A stretch of DNA of 38,655 bases from the NCBI GenBank assembly GCA_945901265.1, contig CAMDJZ010000011.1, positions 1-38,655 on the forward strand, given 5' to 3'. The position numbers and the translations under genes are program-made. Source of the stretch: Rickettsia typhi. Lineage in GTDB: Bacteria > Pseudomonadota > Alphaproteobacteria > Rickettsiales > UBA1997. How positions within the stretch are numbered: position 1 is the stretch's first letter; each line of letters starts with the position of its first letter. Shown here piece by piece: positions 1 to 9,756 of the stretch. Below the pieces are notes generated by a model. It was not told the origin of the DNA and searched no databases. It saw only the letters and a list, made by a program, of their open reading frames with translations.

Positions 1-386
1 CTATCACCAAAAATCTTAAAACCTGCAATTGAATTAACTAGGCGATCATGACCAACTTCATTTTTATTTTTAATTTTTATTTCAATATTGAGTTTGGTTT
101 TATCATCACCGATTATAAATATATTTTTACTAACTTGCTCATCAGTAAATTTTTCAACAGCTGCAACAATTCGTGAAGTGAGAACTGGAACAACAGAGGC
201 GATGATGCAACCCGAAATTGCCAAGCAATCAATTTTAGAAGTAAGAAATAATTCAATAATATCAACCGCATAATCATCAACTGATTTTTTATTATCAGAA
301 ATTATACGCCATTTATGAATGAGTTGATTGTCTTTGAATAAGCCAATTACGATATTGGTATTGCCGATGTCAAAAGCGATAAGCAT
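1..386 (-). CDS. coaX: Type III pantothenate kinase, partial (C-terminus beyond left edge)
   Basis: Pantothenate kinase of the CoaX type carries out the first step of coenzyme A synthesis, phosphorylating pantothenate with ATP in the cytoplasm. The reverse strand reads MLIAFDIGNTNIVIGLFKDN at the N-terminus, the ASKHA-fold phosphate-1 loop (DxGNTN) typical of CoaX. A GHDRLVNSIAG-like segment near the cut end matches the conserved GxDR region of the family. About 128 codons are visible; full CoaX proteins are about 250-260 residues, so roughly half is missing. The ATG at 384-386 lies one base after the aatA stop, so the two genes are probably co-transcribed. No frameshift is visible in the part present. 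Confidence 0.88.
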   Translation of the reverse strand, partial: MLIAFDIGNTNIVIGLFKDNQLIHKWRIISDNKKSVDDYAVDIIELFLTSKIDCLAISGCIIASVVPVLTSRIVAAVEKFTDEQVSKNIFIIGDDKTKLNIEIKIKNKNEVGHDRLVNSIAGFKIFGD

Positions 387-387
387 A

Positions 388-1629
<1,242 letters not shown>

Positions 1630-1757
1630 TTAAGTTTTAAATTTTAAAAAAAATCAAAAACATTAAAGTCAAATTAGTAAAAATTTTTTAAAGATAAAGT
1701 AAAATATTTTTAAAAAAAAACAAAAAAAATTATATAAAAAAAACATAAAAAAATTAG

Positions 1758-1786
1758 TTGACATATTTGTTTAATGTTTTTAACTG
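1758..1786 (+). promoter_or_regulatory. Candidate sigma-70 promoter of virB3
   Basis: A perfect TTGACA (1758-1763) is followed after 17 bp by TAACTG (1781-1786), a weaker -10. It lies 40 bp before the virB3 start, in the divergent aatA/virB3 intergenic region. The perfect -35 stands out in this AT-rich background, but the -10 is only a partial match. Confidence 0.5.
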
Positions 1787-1825
1787 ATTGAAAATACTAT
1801 AAATTTAAAACCAATAACTAATTAA

Positions 1826-2125
1826 ATGTCAGCAGGAAGTGTAGGTACAAATCCATTATTTTTAGGTCTCACGAGACCGCCATTGCTAATGGGCGTAAGC
1901 TATACATTTGCAGCATTGAATGGAATTTTCTCACTACTAGCATTTGTTATTACAAATAACTTTTTTTACTTACTAGTGCTGTTACCTGTTGTTCATGGAA
2001 TTGGTTGGTTTATTTGTTTAAAAGAGCCAAGGGCAATAGAATTATTTATTGCCAGAATGTCCAAATGTAATATTTGCAGAAACCGTTTTTACCATGGTGG
2101 TACTAACTCTTACGATCTTTATTAA
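1826..2125 (+). CDS. virB3: Type IV secretion system inner-membrane protein VirB3
   Basis: VirB3 is a small inner-membrane subunit of the VirB/D4 type IV secretion machine; it works with the ATPase VirB4 in assembling the apparatus. The 99 residues carry the family hallmarks: an N-terminal DPLF-like block (NPLFLGLTRPPLLMGVSY), two adjoining membrane segments around residues 22-62, and the conserved CLKEPRAIELF stretch. The end (CNICRNRFYHGGTNSYDLY) resembles Rickettsiales VirB3 proteins, which finish in a Cys-rich ...YHG.NSYD tail. In Rickettsiales virB3 is normally followed directly by virB4. Here the gene 18 bp downstream encodes a 919-residue protein with no Walker A motif. Confidence 0.9.
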   Translation: MSAGSVGTNPLFLGLTRPPLLMGVSYTFAALNGIFSLLAFVITNNFFYLLVLLPVVHGIGWFICLKEPRAIELFIARMSKCNICRNRFYHGGTNSYDLY

Positions 2126-2143
2126 AACTAAAATAATTTAAAT

Positions 2144-4903
2144 ATGAATTACGAAGAAAATTTTTTAAGCCTTCAAAACGTTAAAAACGGAATTGACGAA
2201 ACTTATTTAAGATTGTTGAATTCAGATAATCTTGCTCAAGACTTATTGAGTAGTAATGAAAATTATGAATGTTTCTTAATTAATCAAAACATTAATCATA
2301 AACTTACCACATATCCTTCAACTAACGATAAAAGTAAATTAATTTATTCGGTTGATCAAGCTAAGAAATTAGTTGGCGATGCACAATATTGCGAAAAGTG
2401 GTTAGAAATTATAAAATCATATTTATTAACAGTTGGCGTTGATATTGAAAAAGAAAATAAAAATGAATGTTTATTTAATGAAGCAGTTGAAAAATCATCT
2501 GAAAAATTAAAAACTATTTTATCAAGTTTAAAATTAGTTGCACAAATTAGCATTGAAACTAGAAACCTAGAATTATTTGATCGTATTTTTGATATTTATT
2601 GCATAGCTTATGAGAGCTATGTTAAAAAGCCTAGTAAGCTTTTACAGCAATGCTTCTTTGCACTTGAAAATTCTGTAATCGAAACACCTTTATTAGTTAA
2701 TTACACTAAATTTTGCAAAGATAGATTTATTAAAGGTATTTTTGTTGATCTGGAAGAGCAAATTAATCAAGAATCTAATATTGATGAGACAATTTTTAAA
2801 AATAAATCAATTAAAGAAGAGCTTCATAAACAAGAAAATAATCAAGAATTTGCTAGCAATTCTCAGTCAAGTCATTTTGAGTTGTTAAGCAAAGGCATAG
2901 CAAATCAAATAAAGGCCTTACAAAATAATACTAAATTAGATTTAACAACCTTGATTAGCATTGAAGAGAATTGTGTAATTGCAAATAATTTTAAACAAGA
3001 ATTAATAGATCAATTAATAAATAGTGGATATAAACAACAATTTATTAATTTAATTAATTTATACTTTTTAAAAGTTGGAATTAATATTCAGAATAATGTT
3101 GGTTTACCAATAGCCTCATTCGTTAATAAAGAAGAGCTCAAAACTATAATTTCAGCATTGAAAATTATGGCATTCGAAACAGAAAAAACTGATGAAAAAT
3201 TCTTTTTAGAATTAAAACAAAACTACAGCCAATTATATCAAAAGTTTAGCCAAGTTGGTTTATTAGATAATGAAAATGGATTAGCCGATTGTTTTTATGC
3301 TAATGAAATTGGTAATAAAACTGCAATCTCATTACGCTATTTACAAGAAAATTCAAACGGAATTTTCTTTGAAGTAGAATCTGAAATTGATAAAAAAAGA
3401 TTTGATCAACTGATCTTAGCTAATATTAAAAAGTTTGATGAAAAAACCTTGAAGTTTTATAGCGAACCTTATGTTGATATAAGACTTGAAAAATCTGCCA
3501 ATCAAGAAGATTATCAAGTGCAAATTATTTATGATGGAAGTAAAACAAATTCTCAGACAGTAGCTGCTGAATTTGGACAAGACCCATTATCAATTAAGGA
3601 ATGGCAGTTTAAAATTTTAGAAGAGGGTGATGCGCTTTCTTTTTCTCACGAAACAACTGCACAATATCTTGGCATTGAAAAAGGTCCAGAGCTTAATCAA
3701 ACATTATTGGCGATTAGAGATGAAGCCCGTTTAGAGCAGGAACAATTCAGTAAAAATATTTTAGAAAATACTGATGAAAAAATTTCTAATTCAAATACTA
3801 AACCATCTGAGGTTAAAGAATTCAAGCAATACGAAAATGATTTTGTTGCAAGAGAAGAGGAAGATGATGATTCAGATCAAGTTATTGAAGCGCAAATTTC
3901 TGACTCAGTTAATTTAACGGTTAATAAAGGAGTTGCAGATGATTTTATTCAAAGAAATGACGAGCTCGATTTTAGAAATAAACAAGAAGGAGTTTTTAAT
4001 ATTTATCAATTTTATTTAGAAAATAATTCTAAAATTGAATCTATCCTACAAAATCCAGTATTGTTAAGAATGTTAAGTTTGGCAGCGCAAAATCCTGATT
4101 TGAAGATTGAAACGACAACCAATCCATTATCTGAATCAATTAGAAATCAATTAAAACTTGTATTTCTAAAAGGATTTAACCAGAAATCACAATCAATTTT
4201 ATCTGCAACTTTAACCGAAGGAGAATGCAAGTCTTGGCAATTATCACATACTGAAGAGTCAAAAGCTCGTGGTTTTGATGGTTCATTTATCCTACCTCAT
4301 GATTATTCAGCAAAAATATTAGGAATAAGAAATCCTAATGATATAAATAAAGCAATTGAAGAAGTGTTTAACTTGTCATCTAAGCTTGATTTATTTAATA
4401 CTGTTTTAATTGAGTATTTACGTAATGATGTTTCGTTTAATGTACTTCGAACTTTAATTGAAAATGATTTTTCAATTGCATTTGATTATAGTGAATCTGA
4501 TAATATTTTTAGCAAAAAGAATCTAGTGTTGATTGCTCAAGATGAAGATGAAAGAGAATATATCTATAATTTCCTTGGTTTTATATTGCAGCAAAATTTA
4601 AACATTACCAATGAGGAATTGCTTGAAAAAAGAGCTCAAATTACTGATAAAAATGGCGATATTATTCTTTCAGACGAAATTTGTAAATCTTTATTCGGTG
4701 TTCATGATGATTCAGAAATTGATTTAACGATTAGAAAAATTGAAACTATTCTTCAAGCTAATAAAAAATTATGTGATATTTTTAATGCCAATGAATATGA
4801 AAATCTTATTGCTCTTCTCGAAATAGATCAAGACGATAAAACACATCAAGATAATGAAGATTTTTCAGATGAAGAAGGTGAATTAGAAAAAGTATATGTT
4901 TAA
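2144..4903 (+). CDS. Large acidic protein of unknown function with internal repeats, downstream of virB3
   Basis: I do not recognise this 919-residue family. There is no signal peptide, membrane segment or nucleotide-binding motif, so it is not VirB4. It is rich in Glu, Asp, Asn and Lys, with acidic clusters near residues 570-577 and 895-915. Two N-terminal stretches look homologous (about 85-180 and 295-375; each has a Y-x-L-x-VG-[VI]-[DN]-I motif, then LKTI[LI]S[AS]LK). Three C-terminal stretches also look related (about 485-525, 695-740 and 825-870), each with a segment ending in L[GF]G[IV] about 10 residues before an [LI][ND]-x(3)-[AL]I helix. The position 18 bp after virB3 and the shared promoter suggest co-expression. 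It could be a secreted substrate or an accessory protein; this is inference from position only. Confidence 0.8.
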   Translation: MNYEENFLSLQNVKNGIDETYLRLLNSDNLAQDLLSSNENYECFLINQNINHKLTTYPSTNDKSKLIYSVDQAKKLVGDAQYCEKWLEIIKSYLLTVGVDIEKENKNECLFNEAVEKSSEKLKTILSSLKLVAQISIETRNLELFDRIFDIYCIAYESYVKKPSKLLQQCFFALENSVIETPLLVNYTKFCKDRFIKGIFVDLEEQINQESNIDETIFKNKSIKEELHKQENNQEFASNSQSSHFELLSKGIANQIKALQNNTKLDLTTLISIEENCVIANNFKQELIDQLINSGYKQQFINLINLYFLKVGINIQNNVGLPIASFVNKEELKTIISALKIMAFETEKTDEKFFLELKQNYSQLYQKFSQVGLLDNENGLADCFYANEIGNKTAISLRYLQENSNGIFFEVESEIDKKRFDQLILANIKKFDEKTLKFYSEPYVDIRLEKSANQEDYQVQIIYDGSKTNSQTVAAEFGQDPLSIKEWQFKILEEGDALSFSHETTAQYLGIEKGPELNQTLLAIRDEARLEQEQFSKNILENTDEKISNSNTKPSEVKEFKQYENDFVAREEEDDDSDQVIEAQISDSVNLTVNKGVADDFIQRNDELDFRNKQEGVFNIYQFYLENNSKIESILQNPVLLRMLSLAAQNPDLKIETTTNPLSESIRNQLKLVFLKGFNQKSQSILSATLTEGECKSWQLSHTEESKARGFDGSFILPHDYSAKILGIRNPNDINKAIEEVFNLSSKLDLFNTVLIEYLRNDVSFNVLRTLIENDFSIAFDYSESDNIFSKKNLVLIAQDEDEREYIYNFLGFILQQNLNITNEELLEKRAQITDKNGDIILSDEICKSLFGVHDDSEIDLTIRKIETILQANKKLCDIFNANEYENLIALLEIDQDDKTHQDNEDFSDEEGELEKVYV

Positions 4904-4937
4904 ATTTTAGAATTAATTAACTAATCCTAAAGTCCCT

Positions 4938-4976
4938 AAAGCCTTCGGTTGCAAAGCCGAAGGCTTTTTGGTTTTT
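4938..4976 (+). terminator. Rho-independent terminator after the virB3 operon
   Basis: A perfect 11-bp stem (AAAGCCTTCGG at 4938-4948 with CCGAAGGCTTT at 4957-4967) encloses an 8-nt loop and is followed by T-rich sequence to 4976. It lies 35 bp after the stop of the 919-residue protein. It is the only strong GC-rich terminator hairpin I see in the window. Confidence 0.9.
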
Positions 4977-5236
4977 GTAAAATTAAATTTATTGTTTTTA
5001 TAATCAAAACTACTAAAATAAAATGAATTATTATTTAAAAAATGAAATAATTTTTTATTAATTCCTAGTTTCAAAGCTTATAATGCTAATGTTGAGTCTC
5101 GAATTTAAATATCTAAAAATTAATTTGATTTATTAATTAATTAAAAAATCATGCTGAGGGAAATCTATTAATTGCAAATATTTTTAATAAAATTAATTTC
5201 TTTTAATAATTATTAACAAATTATAATAAATTAAAT
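4977..5236. other. Non-coding AT-rich spacer upstream of aspS
   Basis: With the terminator, this makes a 333-bp stretch without a gene. I see no tRNA or conserved RNA in it. A TATAAT at 5222-5227 sits only 9 bp before the aspS ATG; if it were the -10 element, the transcript would be nearly leaderless. No convincing -35 precedes it. Confidence 0.5.
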
Positions 5237-7015
5237 ATGCATCAGTTTCGTACGCATAAATGTCATGAATTAACTAAGAATGATCTTTCCAAGCAAGTTA
5301 AGTTATCAGGCTTTGTCCATTCAAAAAGAGATCACGGAAGTTTGATTTTTATAGATTTACGAGATCATTACGGTATCACGCAAATTGTTATAGATTCACA
5401 AAATAACAATCTTGACCTTGATAAAATTGCTTCGATTAAATTGGAATCTGTTATTACGATTATTGGTGAAGTAGTTGCAAGAAGTGCTGAAGCGATAAAT
5501 ACTAAAATTGCTACGGGCGAAATTGAGGTAAAAGTTAGTAATTTATTAATTGAATCTTTGGCTCAACAAATTCCATTTCAAGTTAATGCGGAAAATGAAA
5601 ATTATCCAGAAGAACTCCGTCTCAAATACCGTTTTTTAGATTTACGTCGCGATAAAATTCATCGCAACATTATGCTTCGTTCACGAGTCATTTCAGCATT
5701 GCGTGATGAATTAAACAAGCAAGATTTTCTTGAAATTCAAACACCAATTCTAACCGCTTCATCTCCCGAAGGAGCAAGAGATTATTTAGTTCCTGCCCGT
5801 TTACACCCCAATAAATTTTATGCCTTACCACAAGCTCCACAGCAATTTAAGCAACTTTTGATGGTTTCGGGATTTGACAGATATTTTCAAGTTGCGCCTT
5901 GTTTTCGTGATGAGGATCTTCGCGCTGATCGCTCTCCAGAATTTTATCAACTTGATATTGAAATGGCTTTTGTAAATCAAGAAGATATTTTTGCAGTAAT
6001 TGAACCTGTATTGTACAATATCTTTAAAAAATTTGGTTGTAAAAAAATTGAAGAACAAAAATTTATACGCATCCCCTACCATCAAGCCATGCTTGAATAT
6101 GGAATTGATAAACCGGATTTACGCAATCCACTCATAATTTCTGAAGTATCATCGATTTTCAAGGATTCACAATTTTCAATTTTTGCAAATGCAATAAAGC
6201 AGGGTGCAACTATTCGCGCAATACCAGCGCCAAAATGCTCTTCACAAGCCAGATCATTTTTCGATAAAATGATTGAATACGCCCAAAGCGTTGGTGCAAA
6301 AGGTTTGGCTTATATAATTTTTGATGAGAATAATGAAGCAAAAGGTCCAATTGCGAAATTTCTATCTGCAGAGCAATTATCTGAATTACAAAAGATCGCC
6401 AAATTGCAAGCCGGAGACGCAGTATTTTTTGCATGCGCAAAGGAACATGAGGCAGTAAAAATTGCTGGACTGGTTCGAATAAAACTTGGACAAGATTTAA
6501 ATTTAATTGATGAATCAATTTATAAATTTTGCTGGATTACAGATTTCCCAATGTATGAACTTAATTACGAAACTAATAAAATTGAATTTTCTCATAATCC
6601 ATTTTCAATGCCTCAGGGTGGAATTGAAGCTTTAGCTATTCAAGATCCATTATCGATTAAGGCATTTCAATATGACATAGTTTGTAATGGAGTAGAGCTT
6701 TGCTCGGGAGCGATTCGTAATCATAAACCCGAAATTATGTATCGAGCTTTTGAGATTGCGGGATATGGAAGTGAAGTGGTAGAAAAACAATTCGGCGCAT
6801 TATTAAACGCATTTCAGTATGGTGCTCCTCCCCACGGTGGACTTGCCCCTGGAATTGATCGCATCATAATGCTTCTTGCAGATGAACCAAATATTCGCGA
6901 AATAATTCCTTTTCCAATGAATGGTAAGGCGCAAGATTTGATGATGAATGCTCCTGCTAGCGTAAGCGATAAACAACTTAAAGAATTAAAAATAGCTCTT
7001 GTTAAAACTAGTTAA
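5237..7015 (+). CDS. aspS: Aspartyl-tRNA synthetase (bacterial type, with GAD insertion)
   Basis: Charges tRNA-Asp with aspartate; members of the non-discriminating class also mischarge tRNA-Asn for later amidation by GatCAB. The 592 residues are the normal bacterial length. Order: OB-fold anticodon-binding domain (about 1-105), class II catalytic core with motif 2 [14 protein letters not shown] (223-236), the GAD domain inserted at about 280-410, then motif 3 GLAPGIDRI (535-543). His33 in the RDHG segment is the residue linked to the non-discriminating class, but the second marker position (ARSAEAIN) carries Glu rather than Gly or Lys, so the class is unclear. The gene is monocistronic. A fragment of its 3' end is duplicated near 9609-9656. 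Confidence 0.96.
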   Translation: MHQFRTHKCHELTKNDLSKQVKLSGFVHSKRDHGSLIFIDLRDHYGITQIVIDSQNNNLDLDKIASIKLESVITIIGEVVARSAEAINTKIATGEIEVKVSNLLIESLAQQIPFQVNAENENYPEELRLKYRFLDLRRDKIHRNIMLRSRVISALRDELNKQDFLEIQTPILTASSPEGARDYLVPARLHPNKFYALPQAPQQFKQLLMVSGFDRYFQVAPCFRDEDLRADRSPEFYQLDIEMAFVNQEDIFAVIEPVLYNIFKKFGCKKIEEQKFIRIPYHQAMLEYGIDKPDLRNPLIISEVSSIFKDSQFSIFANAIKQGATIRAIPAPKCSSQARSFFDKMIEYAQSVGAKGLAYIIFDENNEAKGPIAKFLSAEQLSELQKIAKLQAGDAVFFACAKEHEAVKIAGLVRIKLGQDLNLIDESIYKFCWITDFPMYELNYETNKIEFSHNPFSMPQGGIEALAIQDPLSIKAFQYDIVCNGVELCSGAIRNHKPEIMYRAFEIAGYGSEVVEKQFGALLNAFQYGAPPHGGLAPGIDRIIMLLADEPNIREIIPFPMNGKAQDLMMNAPASVSDKQLKELKIALVKTS

Positions 7016-7214
7016 GAGTAAAAAAAAATATTAAATTATATTGGTAATTAATAAATTTTATTTTTAACTATAATTAAAAAAATAATATTTAAAAATAGGA
7101 CTACGCAAAGCTATTTCTTTAATTATGCCTAATCAATTTTTTTTAAAAATTTTAGGATAATTAAAAAAAAATGTGACGATGGAAAGCTTAGTTTGATCAT
7201 AATTTTTAATAAAC

Positions 7215-8891
7215 TTAACCTCTTCCTTCTCCTAATTCTTTTTTCATCGGAGTATTTGACATACTTCGAGTAGAAAATTCCATATTCGGAGAAGTTCCAG
7301 GCTCGTTATTGAAAAATTCTGGAATCGGTTCGCTAGTTGATGGTCGTGCTCGATTTGTGAAAAATAATATAGTTCGTTTTTTGCTGTGAGAATGAGTGCA
7401 TGAATTATCAAGACATGAGCTTTGTGATTGATTTTCAATTTGTTTTTTTATTTCATCTAATTGTGAGAGAAATTTTGTTAATGCGTCATCGCATTCGCTT
7501 AAACGATTAGATCCAATTTGTTTTTTTAGTTCATCTAAATTTTTCAAATTCAATTCGGAATCTTTTTTTTGCAATTCTAGATCTGCTTTAGGTGAAGAAA
7601 TTTGAGCTTGTGTAATTGCCGAAGAGTCAGCTATCCAAAGGCTTGGTACAGTATCATAAAAAAACTTTATCGTCTCATATGAAATTCCATAAACACTATC
7701 TTTCATGTAATTTAGCCAAATTTTGGTAGACATTTTTATTCCTGATTCACTGCGCTTTTTCTTGGTTTCTTCTTCCATTTTTTTACCAATTGCAACTAGC
7801 TCTGATTGTAATGCTATTTTTGCATTTTCAGTTGAGATTGATAGGTTAATAAAACTAGCCTCAAGTGCTTTATTAAAAATTTTAGCAAAATTATCGCCAA
7901 TATCTTTTTTGGCGGTGGATATTTTTTCGCAAACTTCCTTGTCTCTAATTTCTGCAGCTCTATGCGAAGAGAACTTACCAATGATCGATAAAACTGGAGC
8001 TGTAAGAGCTAGAATTGATGAATTTATATTATTAAGAAGTGGATTTGATTTTGTCAAATGATGATTGAATTCACTTAACATGCGACATAATGACATTACC
8101 ACAGAGCTACCATTCAAGAAGGTGCCAAAATGCCTTTCTTGTGAACCCAAGTGAGGAGTATGATTGTGATTATGTTCGTAATCATTTTCAGGTACAGCTC
8201 TTTTTGAAAAGCTTGTTTCGAGTTGATTATGGCTTTTAGCAGAAGATAAATTAAGTCTTCTTATTAAAGATCCAGAGTGATTATGTGAACAGCTATGTAG
8301 AGATCTATTTATTTCTTGCCTATCGATTTTATTTTGAAGTAAAGTTGCAACTCTTTCAAAGGCATCAGCCATTTCATTTGTAAAATGCCCAGTAAAAGAT
8401 GCTTTATATCCGCTATTGGCAGAAATTGGTGAGGCAATTATTTGGATTGCCAATGAGACAATCCCAGCAATTTCAGATGTTGAATTTAGTTTTGTCGTTT
8501 CACTATCATCAGTGTTTGATTCATTGATTGAAGCGTTTAAAGCGATTACTCCAGCTATAAAACGAATTAAATCTGCAACAAGACTAATATTTCTGTCACG
8601 TTCCTTATTATTTTTAGCAAATCCTGAAAGTTTTAAAATATTTTCTGATAGCTCGTGATCTGGAGATTGCTTGGCAAATTCTTCAAGAATTTCAAGGGCC
8701 TCGTCATTTTGAAATTTATTTCCATCATTGTGGTGGGTATTTGCAAGCATCGCTGCATGAACAACGTAAGCAAATTCCGGGGATTTAAAAATATCCGATA
8801 TTTCTTTTGAAAATACTTCTGATATTTTTTCTTTCTCAGCAGATTTATAGTTTATTTTTATTCCAGAATTATCTAATTTTTGTTCTTGCAT
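7215..8891 (-). CDS. Histidine-rich protein of unknown function, probable Zur target
   Basis: I do not recognise this 558-residue family. It has three His-rich patches likely to bind metal: HSCSHNHS (199-206), HNHNHTPH (240-247), and CLDNSCTHSH (493-502), which combines Cys and His. Hydrophobic stretches at about 103-120, 141-157 and 291-306 could be membrane segments or buried helices; there is no clear signal peptide. Residues 355-385 and 435-490 are charged and helical, probably coiled coil. The C-terminus is Ser/Thr/Pro-rich and basic. The gene is divergent from zur, and a perfect Zur box lies 40 bp upstream of its ATG, so it is probably switched on in zinc shortage. Zinc storage, scavenging or delivery to the surface are possible roles; none is shown. 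Confidence 0.8.
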   Translation of the reverse strand: MQEQKLDNSGIKINYKSAEKEKISEVFSKEISDIFKSPEFAYVVHAAMLANTHHNDGNKFQNDEALEILEEFAKQSPDHELSENILKLSGFAKNNKERDRNISLVADLIRFIAGVIALNASINESNTDDSETTKLNSTSEIAGIVSLAIQIIASPISANSGYKASFTGHFTNEMADAFERVATLLQNKIDRQEINRSLHSCSHNHSGSLIRRLNLSSAKSHNQLETSFSKRAVPENDYEHNHNHTPHLGSQERHFGTFLNGSSVVMSLCRMLSEFNHHLTKSNPLLNNINSSILALTAPVLSIIGKFSSHRAAEIRDKEVCEKISTAKKDIGDNFAKIFNKALEASFINLSISTENAKIALQSELVAIGKKMEEETKKKRSESGIKMSTKIWLNYMKDSVYGISYETIKFFYDTVPSLWIADSSAITQAQISSPKADLELQKKDSELNLKNLDELKKQIGSNRLSECDDALTKFLSQLDEIKKQIENQSQSSCLDNSCTHSHSKKRTILFFTNRARPSTSEPIPEFFNNEPGTSPNMEFSTRSMSNTPMKKELGEGRG

Positions 8892-8930
8892 ATTTGGTTT
8901 TGCTTATATATTTTTTACTTAAAAGAAATA

Positions 8931-8945
8931 TGTTATAATATAACA
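8931..8945. promoter_or_regulatory. Zur box in the divergent zur / His-rich protein promoter region
   Basis: TGTTATAATATAACA is a perfect 7-1-7 palindrome and matches the core of the proteobacterial Zur operator (TGTTATA-N-TATAACA). It is centred 47 bp upstream of the His-rich gene ATG and 173 bp upstream of the zur ATG. It contains a perfect TATAAT (8934-8939) on the plus strand, so a repressor bound here could block RNA polymerase. Next to it is an imperfect direct repeat (8941-8956 and 8957-8974, both starting TAACACT) and a hairpin (arms 8964-8972 and 8982-8990). Confidence 0.85.
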
Positions 8946-9110
8946 CTGTTTTAAAGTAACACTACTTTTAAAAGCGGTGCCTTTAAAAGTCAAACTTTTT
9001 AGTTAAATTTTTTTTTAGTTAAAAATCATGAGTCAAAATTTCGTGATTCTGCATAAATTTTTGGCTAATTTTTATGATTAGACTCGAATAATTTTATCAA
9101 ACAATTTTAA

Positions 9111-9593
9111 ATGAATAGTGTTAAGAAAAATCATGATCACCGAAAATGTAGTAAGAAAGTTATACAAAATGCCGAAAAAATTTGCCTAAAATATTCTTTG
9201 AATCTTACGCCAATTAGGAAAAAAGTTTTAGAAATAATCTCGTCAAATCATAAGCCTTCTCGAGCTTATGATTTATTAGAGAAGCTAAGAGATGATGGCT
9301 TCTGCGATAAACCTCCAACTATCTACCGAGCTTTGGATTTTTTAATTGAAAATAAAATTGTTCACAAGCTCAATACCATAAATGCTTACATAGCTTGTTT
9401 TGGTGAAGAATCGGAGGAAATTTCTTGCTTTCTAATCTGCGAGATATGCCAAGAAGTTGAGGAATTTCAAAATAAAAATCTGACCAAGGTTTTGATCAAT
9501 ATTGGCAAAAAGAGAGGTGTTAAAATCAAAAATTTAAACCTTGAGATTGGCTTTAAATGTAAAGAATGTAAAAAATTAAAAAATATAACTTAA
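9111..9593 (+). CDS. zur: Fur-family zinc uptake regulator Zur
   Basis: Zinc-sensing repressor: zinc-loaded dimers bind Zur boxes and shut off zinc uptake genes. The 160 residues show the Fur winged helix with the Zur-type signature LTPIRKKVLEII and KPPTIYRALDFLIE (67-80), closer to E. coli Zur than to Fur. The structural zinc site is complete: C110-x2-C113 and C150-x2-C153. The sensing site keeps the equivalents of E. coli His77 (H85), Cys88 (C96) and Glu111, but the loop is one residue shorter and the position of His96 is acidic (GEESEE), with an extra Cys at 106. The N-terminus has a short NHDHRKC segment. A Zur box upstream implies autoregulation together with the divergent His-rich gene. 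Confidence 0.9.
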   Translation: MNSVKKNHDHRKCSKKVIQNAEKICLKYSLNLTPIRKKVLEIISSNHKPSRAYDLLEKLRDDGFCDKPPTIYRALDFLIENKIVHKLNTINAYIACFGEESEEISCFLICEICQEVEEFQNKNLTKVLINIGKKRGVKIKNLNLEIGFKCKECKKLKNIT

Positions 9594-9713
9594 GTCAAAT
9601 ATTTGAAAATAATCCCTTTTCCAGTGAATAATAAGGCGCAAGATTTTATGATGAATACCCTTAAATCAATAGAAAAAATATTAAAAATTATTAGAGAAAA
9701 TATTCATTTATAA
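9594..9713 (+). pseudogene. Fragment of aspS 3' end (gene remnant or partial duplication)
   Basis: Bases 9609-9656 match aspS 6902-6949 at 43 of 48 positions and would encode IIPFPVNNKAQDFMMN against [16 protein letters not shown] in AspS. The fragment lies in the same reading frame as zur, directly after its TAA (9591-9593), and continues without similarity to a TAA at 9711-9713. There is no start codon suited to expressing it alone. It looks like the scar of a duplication or of recombination between zur and a second aspS copy. Confidence 0.75.
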
Positions 9714-9756
9714 GTTGCCTAGAATTATATTTAATAACAAAATTAGATAATAATAA

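Noticed and set aside
2144..4903. 919-residue protein as VirB4
   Set aside because: No Walker A or B motif and no VirB4-like blocks; acidic repeat composition instead.
7723..8061. 112-codon plus-strand open frame (and another at 8416-8658)
   Set aside because: Both lie antisense inside the histidine-rich gene, without a start signal or recognisable protein.
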